Shown piece by piece: positions 1 to 5,869 of a stretch of DNA of 10,056 nt (position 1 is its first letter; every line of letters starts with the position of its first letter). Origin of the DNA: Bacillota bacterium. Lineage in GTDB: Bacteria > Bacillota > UBA4882 > UBA10575. The position numbers and the translations under genes were made by a program. Under the pieces are notes generated by a model that worked only from the letters and a program-made list of their open reading frames with translations, did not search any database and had not been told where the DNA came from. The stretch is from assembly GCA_003511465.1 (NCBI GenBank), contig DOID01000127.1, positions 18,568 to 28,623 on the forward strand. The letters are read 5' to 3'.

Positions 1-491
1 AAGAGTATGAACAGATGTGTTTTCATCCAAAGTATGGTTTTGAACTCTTACGCAGCGCTCCTGGGGTGAGTCTCCTCTCCGCCCATGTGGCGTATCAGCA
101 CCATGAAAGGGAAGATGGTTCCGGTTATCCCCGTGGTCTGGCTGAGGACCAGATCCACCTCTACGCAAAAATCGTAATGGCAGCTGATTCCTATGATGCG
201 ATGACTTCGGGGCGGAGGTATAGTCGGACCTTATGGAGCCATGAAGCATTGGCGCAACTGGCCGCCGATGTACCGGAGAAGTATGACCCGGAAATTATTA
301 CCCTTCTCGCCCAGTCGGTTGCGTTATATCCGATAGGTAGCGTTGTTTTATTAAACAACCTAGAAGTGGGGCTGGTTACTGATGTTAACCGTGCCGACAT
401 CAAGATCGAATTTCTTACCGGCGAGGCAAAAGGCCAAATAGTTGCTTTAGCGCCGAATGCTTTATTAAAAATCGTACGGCGGCTTTCTTAG
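1..491 (+). CDS. HD-GYP domain cyclic-di-GMP phosphodiesterase, C-terminal part (5' end outside window)
   Basis: The reading frame is open from the window edge (first full codon at base 3) to a TAG at 489-491, so the N-terminus is missing. Seen: the hallmark HHEREDGSGYPRGL stretch (HHExxDGxGYP, the GYP half of HD-GYP), then AADSYDAMTSGRRYS, the conserved ADxYDAMTS block that follows it, and a tail with YPIGSVVLLNNLEVGLV, a small C-terminal segment often found after HD-GYP domains. Known of the family: metal-dependent hydrolysis of cyclic-di-GMP, or of cGAMP in some members, in the cytoplasm, often under control of an N-terminal sensor or receiver domain. That regulatory part is not visible here, so the input signal is unknown. 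The first H-D pair lies upstream of the window, so catalytic completeness cannot be judged. Family assignment is secure; activity is inferred. Confidence 0.93.
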   Translation, partial: EYEQMCFHPKYGFELLRSAPGVSLLSAHVAYQHHEREDGSGYPRGLAEDQIHLYAKIVMAADSYDAMTSGRRYSRTLWSHEALAQLAADVPEKYDPEIITLLAQSVALYPIGSVVLLNNLEVGLVTDVNRADIKIEFLTGEAKGQIVALAPNALLKIVRRLS

Positions 492-520
492 GTAGTCGCT
501 CACGCCGACTACTCTTCCTT
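492..520 (+). terminator. Hairpin after HD-GYP gene, probable terminator
   Basis: A perfect 7-bp stem GTAGTCG (492-498) / CGACTAC (506-512) with a 7-base loop starts directly after the stop codon and is followed by a pyrimidine-rich tail (TCTTCCTT). The T run is interrupted, so termination efficiency is uncertain, but the position suits the end of the phosphodiesterase gene. Confidence 0.5.
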
Positions 521-577
521 GCTTAGTGAACAACACGAGCTATTTTCTAGGGAGTTTACAAATTGACATAAAACATC

Positions 578-607
578 TTGACAAGGCTCGCCTTTGTCCA
601 ATATAAT
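578..607 (+). promoter_or_regulatory. Consensus sigma-A promoter for the small unit at 614-1006
   Basis: TTGACA (578-583) and TATAAT (602-607) both match the housekeeping consensus exactly, separated by 18 bases (1 over the optimum of 17). Transcription is expected to start near 613-615. It lies downstream of the HD-GYP hairpin and ahead of a leader with repeat sequences. It is the best housekeeping promoter seen in the window. Confidence 0.8.
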
Positions 608-636
608 AGCGAAGAATCAGTCTTTGTTTAAGTTTA

Positions 637-666
637 CGATCAAAGCTTTTTGCTTTGTATCCGTTA
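637..666 (+). repeat. 30-bp repeat, copy 1, containing the palindrome CAAAGC-TTTTT-GCTTTG
   Basis: This 30-base stretch matches 10011-10040 at 27 of 30 positions. It contains a perfect inverted repeat CAAAGC/GCTTTG around five T's (641-657). A partial inverted copy lies at 708-724 (see the separate entry), so this copy can fold alone or pair with that arm. It sits in the leader just downstream of the sigma-A promoter. Function is unknown; candidates are a short palindromic repeat or a shared leader element. Confidence 0.6.
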
Positions 667-690
667 TGTTAATTTCGATTCAATTATATA

Positions 691-951
691 GTGTTTACGA
701 AAGCAAAGGACAACGTAAAAAGCTCGGTCGGGGAAGGAGTAATTATTCTGGAAGAGATTATCGGTTTTCTGGAACAGAACAGAACCGGCGATTGGCGGAT
801 GAATATTGCTTTTTTAAAGGGGAAAGGACAACTCCGTTTAGTGGAAGCCGGTTGTAACCTTCGTGTTTATCAATTCGTTTCCTATGATGGAGACCGCTGC
901 AGAATTCGTTTATTCTATGACGGTGTTTCTAACTATACAGAGATTGTTTAG
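691..951 (+). CDS. Uncharacterised 86-residue protein in its own promoter-terminator unit
   Basis: The frame is open from 673, and the first usual start is GTG at 691. No ribosome binding site is visible just before it, so the true start is uncertain. The product is unrecognised: a short lysine-rich N-terminus, a helical-looking stretch VIILEEIIGFLEQN (about 17-30), then alternating strands such as MNIAFLKGKGQLRLVEAG and CRIRLFYDGVSNYTEIV. There is no membrane segment or signal peptide; the two cysteines (55 and 70) do not form a recognised motif. The case for a gene is the flanking sigma-A promoter (578-607) and strong terminator (980-1006), plus a protein-like composition. Against it are the missing ribosome site, the absence of any known family, and an overlapping frame (594-857) that is also open. 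It could instead be a decayed gene or part of a roughly 390-nt RNA. Confidence 0.45.
   Translation: MFTKAKDNVKSSVGEGVIILEEIIGFLEQNRTGDWRMNIAFLKGKGQLRLVEAGCNLRVYQFVSYDGDRCRIRLFYDGVSNYTEIV
708..724 (-). repeat. Partial inverted copy of the 30-bp repeat
   Basis: On the minus strand this reads AGCTTTTTACGTTGTCC, which aligns with AGCTTTTTGCTTTGTATCC in copy 1 (645-663) with a 2-base gap. It carries the CGTTG variant of the distant copy at 10011-10040 rather than the CTTTG of its neighbour. Together with copy 1 it can form a long-range helix enclosing the GTG start at 691. Confidence 0.45.
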
Positions 952-979
952 GATAAAGTTGCGGAATAGAAAAGAGGCG

Positions 980-1006
980 TAGTGGTCATGAAGACCACTA
1001 TTTTTT
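980..1006 (+). terminator. Intrinsic terminator of the small unit
   Basis: A perfect 8-bp stem TAGTGGTC (980-987) / GACCACTA (993-1000), with a 5-base loop, is followed immediately by six T's (1001-1006). It closes the transcript that starts near 614 and separates it from uvrC. Confidence 0.85.
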
Positions 1007-1053
1007 AATGGAAATAATGTTGGTGACATAGGATTTCTTTTAGACGAGGATAT

Positions 1054-1084
1054 GAGCGACCAGCGACGAGTGATGAGCCACGAG
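1054..1084 (+). repeat. Heptamer tandem repeat, consensus GAGCGAC, before uvrC
   Basis: Four successive 7-base units, GAGCGAC, CAGCGAC, GAGTGAT and GAGCCAC, are followed by a partial GAG. The array ends one base before the purine-rich uvrC ribosome binding site (AAAGGAG, 1085-1091). The units differ at 1-2 positions each, so the array is old or degenerate. It probably lies in the uvrC 5' untranslated region. Confidence 0.6.
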
Positions 1085-1100
1085 AAAGGAGCTTTCCTTG

Positions 1101-2936
1101 ATGAACGAAGAAGAACTACGTTTGCTCCCTACGACACCAGGGGTTTATTTGATGAAAAATAAAGCGGATCAAATTATCTATGTTGGAAAAGCAATCTCCC
1201 TCCGCCAGCGGGTTCGCTCCTATTTCCAACCTTCAACTAAACACTCGCCCCGGATTGCCCGCATGGTGGAGCAAGTGGAGCGGATCGACTTGATCACCAC
1301 AAGCTCCGAGCTGGAAGCATTGGCTTTGGAATGTAATTTAATCAAAGAGCATCGCCCCAAATATAATGTCCGCCTCCGTGATGACAAACAGTATCCCTGG
1401 TTGAAAGTAACTTGGCAGGAGCAATATCCACGGGTATTTATTGCCCGCCGCCCGCAACGGGATGGTGCCCGTTATTTTGGGCCCTTTACCGAAGCAGGCC
1501 CCCTCCGGGAGATCCTCCGCCTTTTGCGGAAGATCTTCCCGATTCGATCCTGTAAAAAAGCATTAGCCCCCGACGAACAGCATCGCCCTTGTCTTAATTA
1601 TCATATCGGACGCTGTATGGGGCCTTGTGCCGGAGAAGTCCAAGTAGAAGACTATCGCCAGATGATTCAGGAGTTTTGCCGGATCTTAGAAGGCCATACC
1701 GAGCAGTTGGAAACGAAACTGCAAGAAGAAATGGCTACTGCCGCGGCGCGCCAGGAGTACGAAGCGGCGGCGCTCTGCCGGGATAAACTCCGCGCGCTAC
1801 AAAAGATTGTAGAACGCCAGACGGTGGTCTCCAGTGTTCCTACGGACCGGGATGTCTTTGGGTTAGCAGTCACGGAAGAAGCTAGCTTTATCCAGCTTCT
1901 CCAGATTCGCCGTGGGAAACTCATTGGGAAAGAAGGCTTTTATTTCACTGATTTCTTGGGAGAACCGGAGGAATTCCTCCGTAGTTTTCTCCTCCAGTAC
2001 TATGACGAACAGGATTATATCCCGAAGGAAATCATTCTCCCGCTGACCTTGCCCGACGAAAAGCCCGTTGCGACCTGGCTGCGAAATAAAAAGCAACAGA
2101 AGGTAGCACTGATTCGCCCGCAACGGGGGGAAAAATTTCAGTTATTGCGGATGGCAGAAGATAACGCCCATTTCCTGCTGGAACGGGAGATTAATCGGCG
2201 GAAATTGGCGGCGGCTAAAAGTCAAGAGACTTTGGAACGCTTGCGTGATTTGTTGGACCTTGAACGAATTCCGCAGCGGATGGAATGTTTCGACATCTCC
2301 CACTGGCAGGGGGAAGAAACGGTCGCTTCGATGGTGGTGTTTCAGGACGGCCATCCGGCACCGGAAGCCTACCGCCGATTCCGCATCCGGGGCGTGACCG
2401 GGATTGACGACTATGCCTCGTTGCAAGAAGCGGTGAAAAGAAGATTCTTACGGGGACAAAAAGAAGAGGAAACAGGGGGCGCCGGTTCCAGTTTTCTTCC
2501 CTTCCCTGATTTACTGGTAATCGATGGGGGTAGAGGGCAACTAAGTGCGATCTCTGCCGTCTTGGCAGAACTTGGCCGTGCCGACCAACCGGTGATTAGT
2601 CTGGCCGAGAAGGAAGAGGAGATCTTCCGGCCTTATGAGGCGGTAGTTATACGCCTCGACCGGGACGACCATGTTTTGCATCTGCTGCAACAGCTCCGGG
2701 ATGAAGCCCATCGTTTTGCTTTAACCTTCCATCGTGCCCGTCGAAAAAAGCAGAGCTTAACTTCGGGTTTAGACCAGATTAAGGGGATTGGTCCCAAACG
2801 AAAAAAGGCCTTGCTGCATAAATTCGGTTCCCTCCAGAAAATCCGTGCCGCTTCTTTGGAAGAGCTTTTAACGGTGGAGGGGATGACCGCCACGGCAGCG
2901 CGTGCAGTTTTAGAAGGACTGCAGGAAACGGAGTAG
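1101..2936 (+). CDS. uvrC: UvrABC excinuclease subunit C
   Basis: UvrC makes both incisions around a DNA lesion in nucleotide excision repair after UvrA/UvrB loading. At 611 residues it is full length. Domains in order: N-terminal GIY-YIG nuclease (GVY at 14-16, YVG at 27-29, Glu77 as likely catalytic acid); four cysteines C151, C164, C172 and C176, in the arrangement that holds the iron-sulfur cluster in UvrC; a UVR/UvrB-binding helix pair near 200-235; an RNase H-like nuclease with D398 (FDISH), D475 (VIDGG) and H537 (DEAHRF) as the catalytic triad; and C-terminal helix-hairpin-helix motifs (KGIGPKRKKALL from 561). ATG at 1101 is preferred over the adjoining TTG (1098) because AAAGGAG (1085-1091) then lies 9 bases upstream. 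No uvrA or uvrB is nearby. No intrinsic terminator was found downstream, and no clear promoter upstream. Confidence 0.98.
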   Translation: MNEEELRLLPTTPGVYLMKNKADQIIYVGKAISLRQRVRSYFQPSTKHSPRIARMVEQVERIDLITTSSELEALALECNLIKEHRPKYNVRLRDDKQYPWLKVTWQEQYPRVFIARRPQRDGARYFGPFTEAGPLREILRLLRKIFPIRSCKKALAPDEQHRPCLNYHIGRCMGPCAGEVQVEDYRQMIQEFCRILEGHTEQLETKLQEEMATAAARQEYEAAALCRDKLRALQKIVERQTVVSSVPTDRDVFGLAVTEEASFIQLLQIRRGKLIGKEGFYFTDFLGEPEEFLRSFLLQYYDEQDYIPKEIILPLTLPDEKPVATWLRNKKQQKVALIRPQRGEKFQLLRMAEDNAHFLLEREINRRKLAAAKSQETLERLRDLLDLERIPQRMECFDISHWQGEETVASMVVFQDGHPAPEAYRRFRIRGVTGIDDYASLQEAVKRRFLRGQKEEETGGAGSSFLPFPDLLVIDGGRGQLSAISAVLAELGRADQPVISLAEKEEEIFRPYEAVVIRLDRDDHVLHLLQQLRDEAHRFALTFHRARRKKQSLTSGLDQIKGIGPKRKKALLHKFGSLQKIRAASLEELLTVEGMTATAARAVLEGLQETE

Positions 2937-2983
2937 GTTACGTAATTCTGCCAGGGGAGTCAATATATACATTATGGGGTTTA

Positions 2984-3012
2984 GCAGGACTTATGTTCAA
3001 AAAAGCGAATTA
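2984..3012 (+). promoter_or_regulatory. Sigma-H-like promoter upstream of the porin gene
   Basis: GCAGGACTT (2984-2992), an 11-base spacer, and AGCGAATTA (3004-3012) match the Bacillus Spo0H/SigH pattern RNAGGAWWW-N11-12-RNNGAATWW with one mismatch (the C at 2990). The element shares its spacer length with the match at 4465-4493. If used, the porin mRNA would carry a leader of almost 300 bases. Assignment is by motif only. Confidence 0.55.
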
Positions 3013-3080
3013 GTAGTGCATAGCAACTGATCATGAAAATTTCATGCCACTTCCGTAGTAACATCTAAGTTTAAAGTTTA

Positions 3081-3230
3081 CTACACCTGACACAACCGAT
3101 CGGTGTAGAGGAGGTGAAAACGACTTAGGTCCGACCGGATCGACAGGGGTAGTAATTCATCGCACTACCATTCGTCGCCGGAAAAGAGCGAGAATTGAGG
3201 AAACATGACCACTCAATTTGATTCTTTTCC
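3081..3230 (+). ncRNA. Structured 5' leader of the porin gene (candidate regulatory RNA)
   Basis: Three stem-loops follow one another. The first is CTACACC (3081-3087) / GGTGTAG (3102-3108). The second is GGTAGT (3148-3153) / ACTACC (3164-3169), extended outward by CGAC (3141-3144) / GTCG (3174-3177). The third is GGAAAAGA (3180-3187) / TCTTTTCC (3223-3230), enclosing AATTGAG (3193-3199) / CTCAATT (3212-3218). None is followed by a T run, so they are not simple terminators. GATC-containing segments in the first loop (3097-3101) and at 3138-3142 are complementary and could form a pseudoknot. I do not recognise a known riboswitch class. The leader lies between the sigma-H-like promoter and the ribosome site of the porin. 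Confidence 0.4.
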
Positions 3231-3308
3231 TATCGCAGCACTAATCTGAATAAAAGATTCCAGCAAAAATCGAAGAAAATATCGCAGAACCTAAGGAGGA
3301 ACTAATTG

Positions 3309-4325
3309 ATGAAACGTATCATTGCATCTTTACTAGCACTCTTAATGCTTGTTACCGTGACTCCCGTTGTGATGGCTGCTAATATGGATTTTAGCGGTAA
3401 GATTACCACTGAAGCGACTCAAGTCGAGGATTTTGGCGGAACCTCTGAGATTGAACTCGCCGCGAATATTGGCGACAATCTGAAAGCTGGTTTGAGCTTT
3501 GGCAATCAGGAGAACGCTTTTCCGTGGACCCCTTGGAATTTAGAGGTTAAAGGTCTATGGCTGGAAACCAACGGCGCTTTAATTCCGGGAACCCCTGAGT
3601 TCACCACCAGAATTGGTTCTTTGAATGCGAACTACTCTGACTTTATCGCCAGTGGAATTAAAACCACTGGGATCAGCATGGACCAACTGGCAATGGGCCC
3701 GGTCACTCTTGGCGGTTACTATTCGCTGGACAGCGCTGGTAACCCGGACCGGGGCGCTTATGTGAAAGCAAACCTGGTTGAAGGGATCGAAGCCCAGGCT
3801 ACCGTGGTGAAAGCTGATGAAGAGCTGTCTTATGCTGTTTCTACCGCAGTCCAACCGATTGAGCAGGCCGAAGTATCAGGAACCTACGCCGCGATCCACG
3901 AGGGCGAGCAGGCCTACCGTGTTGACGGTAAATACGAAGTACTCGAAGGGCTTCAAGTCCGCGCCGGTTATCAAGACGTTCCGGCAGAATTCAGCCCAAG
4001 TCATATGAATACCGATGAAGATATACTTGAGGATGGGACCGGCTTCACCGTCGGCGCGACGGCTAACCAGTACGGTTTTGAAGTAGCCGCTGACTATGCC
4101 GATTATCACAAGACCATCGACTATTCGGTGGCTCGTACCTTGAATGTAGCGGGAATGGATTTCAATGCGGAATTAGCTGGGGATTTCAATGTTGAAAATT
4201 CGGAAGCAACCGAACTCGAAGCCAGTGTGGGTTACAATGCCCCGAACGGATTGGAACTCAGTGTTGGTTACGACTTCATGGAAAAACAACCGAAAGCCTC
4301 TGCTGGTTTAGAACTGCAATTCTAA
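3309..4325 (+). CDS. Predicted outer-membrane beta-barrel (porin-like) protein
   Basis: The 338-residue product has a typical Sec signal peptide: MKR, a hydrophobic core at about 4-20, and VMA|A cleavage after residue 23. The mature part has no hydrophobic helices. It shows repeated strands with alternating polar and apolar residues separated by turns rich in G, N and D (for example QAYRVDGKYEVLEGLQVRAG and ATELEASVGYNAPNGLELSV). It ends in GLELQF, whose C-terminal phenylalanine resembles the insertion signal of outer-membrane barrels. No N-terminal SLH domain is present, unlike the OmpM porins of Negativicutes. Likely role: a diffusion channel or structural barrel; the substrate is unknown. 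ATG 3309 is chosen over TTG 3306 because AAGGAGG (3293-3299) gives 9-base spacing. The gene appears monocistronic, with its own promoter, long leader and downstream hairpin. The fold is inferred from sequence pattern and not from a recognised named family. Confidence 0.75.
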   Translation: MKRIIASLLALLMLVTVTPVVMAANMDFSGKITTEATQVEDFGGTSEIELAANIGDNLKAGLSFGNQENAFPWTPWNLEVKGLWLETNGALIPGTPEFTTRIGSLNANYSDFIASGIKTTGISMDQLAMGPVTLGGYYSLDSAGNPDRGAYVKANLVEGIEAQATVVKADEELSYAVSTAVQPIEQAEVSGTYAAIHEGEQAYRVDGKYEVLEGLQVRAGYQDVPAEFSPSHMNTDEDILEDGTGFTVGATANQYGFEVAADYADYHKTIDYSVARTLNVAGMDFNAELAGDFNVENSEATELEASVGYNAPNGLELSVGYDFMEKQPKASAGLELQF

Positions 4326-4351
4326 AAAGCGATCTAACCTTAAAGAGAATA

Positions 4352-4381
4352 GACAAAGCCCGGAGTAATCCGGGCTTTGTC
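4352..4381 (+). terminator. Strong hairpin after the porin gene, probable terminator
   Basis: A perfect 12-bp GC-rich stem (4352-4363 / 4370-4381, core AAAGCCCGG / CCGGGCTTT) with a 6-base loop lies 26 bases past the stop codon. The following CCGTTT is a poor T tract, so it may act as a terminator or mainly as a 3'-end stabiliser of an abundant mRNA. Confidence 0.65.
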
Positions 4382-4464
4382 CGTTTAGGCTGATTTCGTT
4401 CGATTATTTTGATCCCCCCATAAGCTTGATGGGTAAAGGGTGCCGGGGAACGCGGAATTTCGCA

Positions 4465-4493
4465 GCAGGAAAATCGAGATTTATGTCGAATAT
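4465..4493 (+). promoter_or_regulatory. Consensus sigma-H-like promoter upstream of the sugar ABC ATPase gene
   Basis: GCAGGAAAA (4465-4473), an 11-base spacer and GTCGAATAT (4485-4493) match every defined position of the Bacillus SigH pattern RNAGGAWWW-N11-12-RNNGAATWW. No good sigma-A promoter was seen between here and the gene. The start of transcription would be near 4500, giving a leader of about 185 bases. Confidence 0.65.
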
Positions 4494-4538
4494 AAAACAT
4501 TAAGAAAACACAGCTCGAGCGAAAAGTTGGCCATGACC

Positions 4539-4666
4539 AGCATGTCTGATGCTACAATAACATACTATCTTAAAAAGCGACCACTGGTCACAGAGGGGGG
4601 TGACTGCCCTACCTACCAAAGGGCAAATTGTCTGATAGTAAATAAATATAATTCCAAATATTTATT
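4539..4666 (+). promoter_or_regulatory. Leader of the ABC ATPase gene with several inverted repeats
   Basis: This stretch has no convincing gene but holds a series of short symmetric elements: AGCAT/ATGCT (4539-4543/4549-4553), the near-palindrome GACCACTGGTC (about 4580-4590), TGCCCT/AGGGCA (about 4604-4624), and a perfect 9-bp AT-rich inverted repeat AATAAATAT/ATATTTATT (4641-4649/4658-4666) ending 4 bases before the ribosome site. The last could be an operator or could tune access to the ribosome site. No binding protein can be named. Confidence 0.35.
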
Positions 4667-4684
4667 AGTGGGAGGTAAACAACT

Positions 4685-5788
4685 GTGGCAAAGGTAGTCT
4701 TTGAGCATGTTTATAAAAATTTTCCCAACGGTGTTGTCGCCGTTAATGATTTTAACTTAGAGATTAAAGATAAGGAATTTGTCGTCCTAGTCGGACCATC
4801 CGGGTGTGGCAAGACCACTTCCTTACGGTGTGTGGCCGGTCTTGAGGAAGCTAGCTCCGGAAATATATACATCGGTGATACACTGGTCAACGATGTGGCA
4901 CCGAAAGACCGTGATATTGCCATGGTCTTCCAGAATTACGCCCTTTATCCCCATATGGATGTTTATAATAACATGGCATTTGGACTAAAGCTACGAAAAT
5001 TCCCGAAGGCGGAAATTGACCGCCGGGTGAAGGAAGCAGCTAAAACCCTTGGGATTGAAAGTCTACTCGACCGTAAACCGAAAGCTCTTTCCGGTGGTCA
5101 GCGCCAAAGGGTAGCGCTGGGTCGGGCCATCGTCCGGGAACCGAAAGTCTTCCTAATGGATGAGCCCCTTTCCAACCTTGACGCCAAACTACGGGTACAG
5201 ATGAGGGCCGAGTTGCAGAAACTCCATAACCGGTTACAGACCACTATTATTTACGTTACTCACGATCAGATCGAAGCAATGACGATGGGTGACCGGATCG
5301 TGGTCATGAAAGACGGAGTCATTCAACAAGTAGGCCGTCCGCTTGATATTTACGACAACCCGAATAATGTTTTTGTCTCCGGCTTTATCGGGACCCCGCC
5401 CATGAACTTTATGGAAGGAACCTTGCGGAAGGAGAACAGTTCATTATACGTTGATTTTGGTAGCTTCAAAATCTATGTTCCCGAAGGGAAATTTAAGACC
5501 GCTAATATGTATGTTGATAAGGAAGTCATTTTCGGGATCCGCCCCGAAAACATCACCGAGCTGGATGATACTCCGGATGCTCAGGAAAAGGATACCATTA
5601 AGGCAACGGTTGATGTCAGCGAGCTGATCGGTTCCGAAACTTACCTTTGGGTCTCCAATGGTGTGCATAGCTTTACCGCCCGGGTCGATGCCCATACGAA
5701 AGCGGTAGACGGAGAAGAGCACCAACTGGTCTTTAACACCCAGAAAATCCATCTCTTTGATAAAGAAACGGAGAAAGCCATTCCCTAA
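4685..5788 (+). CDS. MsmX/UgpC-type carbohydrate ABC transporter ATP-binding protein
   Basis: This 367-residue ATPase powers import of sugars or oligosaccharides by binding paired membrane permeases on the cytoplasmic face. Seen: Walker A GPSGCGKTT (37-45), Q-loop Q83, signature LSGGQ (135-139), Walker B VFLMDEP (155-161) with E160, D-loop SNLD (163-166) and switch H193. A C-terminal TOBE/MalK-like regulatory region follows (about 235-367, FGIRPENI at 283-290). Length and motifs fit the MalK/UgpC/MsmX group. The start is GTG 4685, with GGGAGG (4670-4675) 9 bases before it. No permease or binding-protein gene is adjacent, and a hairpin or terminator lies on each side. It therefore resembles B. 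subtilis MsmX, a stand-alone ATPase shared by several sugar importers; that role is inferred. A sigma-H-like promoter precedes it. The exact substrate cannot be told. Confidence 0.95.
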   Translation: MAKVVFEHVYKNFPNGVVAVNDFNLEIKDKEFVVLVGPSGCGKTTSLRCVAGLEEASSGNIYIGDTLVNDVAPKDRDIAMVFQNYALYPHMDVYNNMAFGLKLRKFPKAEIDRRVKEAAKTLGIESLLDRKPKALSGGQRQRVALGRAIVREPKVFLMDEPLSNLDAKLRVQMRAELQKLHNRLQTTIIYVTHDQIEAMTMGDRIVVMKDGVIQQVGRPLDIYDNPNNVFVSGFIGTPPMNFMEGTLRKENSSLYVDFGSFKIYVPEGKFKTANMYVDKEVIFGIRPENITELDDTPDAQEKDTIKATVDVSELIGSETYLWVSNGVHSFTARVDAHTKAVDGEEHQLVFNTQKIHLFDKETEKAIP

Positions 5789-5807
5789 AGGGAAGATCCT
5801 AACGTCG

Positions 5808-5842
5808 ATAATCCCTCATCGTGCTTGGTGAGGGATTATTTT
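5808..5842 (+). terminator. Intrinsic terminator after the ABC ATPase gene
   Basis: A perfect 11-bp stem ATAATCCCTCA (5808-5818) / TGAGGGATTAT (5829-5839) leads into a short T run (5839-5842, after TTA). It ends 27 bases before the start of the ROK gene, so the ROK gene is either read by leak-through or has its own weak promoter. Confidence 0.75.
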
Positions 5843-5855
5843 CATTATGCCCGGC

Positions 5856-5862
5856 AAAGGAG
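5856..5862 (+). promoter_or_regulatory. Ribosome binding site fixing the ROK kinase start
   Basis: AAAGGAG lies 7 bases before ATG 5870. It rules out the longer in-frame reading from TTG 5825, whose start falls inside the preceding terminator loop. Confidence 0.8.
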
Positions 5863-5869
5863 AGTGACC

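Noticed and set aside
594..857. Overlapping open frame (TTG start) across the small unit
   Set aside because: Its TTG start lies upstream of the expected transcription start, it has no ribosome site, and the second half is arginine/serine-rich out-of-frame sequence of the 691-951 ORF.
1023..1053. Possible promoter directly before uvrC (GTGACA ... GATAT, or a SigH-like ATAGGATTT)
   Set aside because: Each has only one convincing half; the second half is either wrongly spaced or lacks the key bases.
1667..2893. Several minus-strand frames of 85-94 codons within uvrC
   Set aside because: All lie opposite conserved UvrC domains; they are expected by-products of its codon use and lack ribosome sites.
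3102..3169. Possible guanidine (ykkC-like) or T-box riboswitch in the porin leader
   Set aside because: A few short strings (such as GGTCCGA) recall ykkC RNAs, but the conserved blocks and their order are missing, and there is no T-box GGTGGNACCGCG bulge or terminator.
4440..4697. 85-codon open frame between the porin and ABC genes
   Set aside because: GTG start without a ribosome site; it runs through the sigma-H-like promoter and overlaps the ATPase start. Composition is not protein-like.
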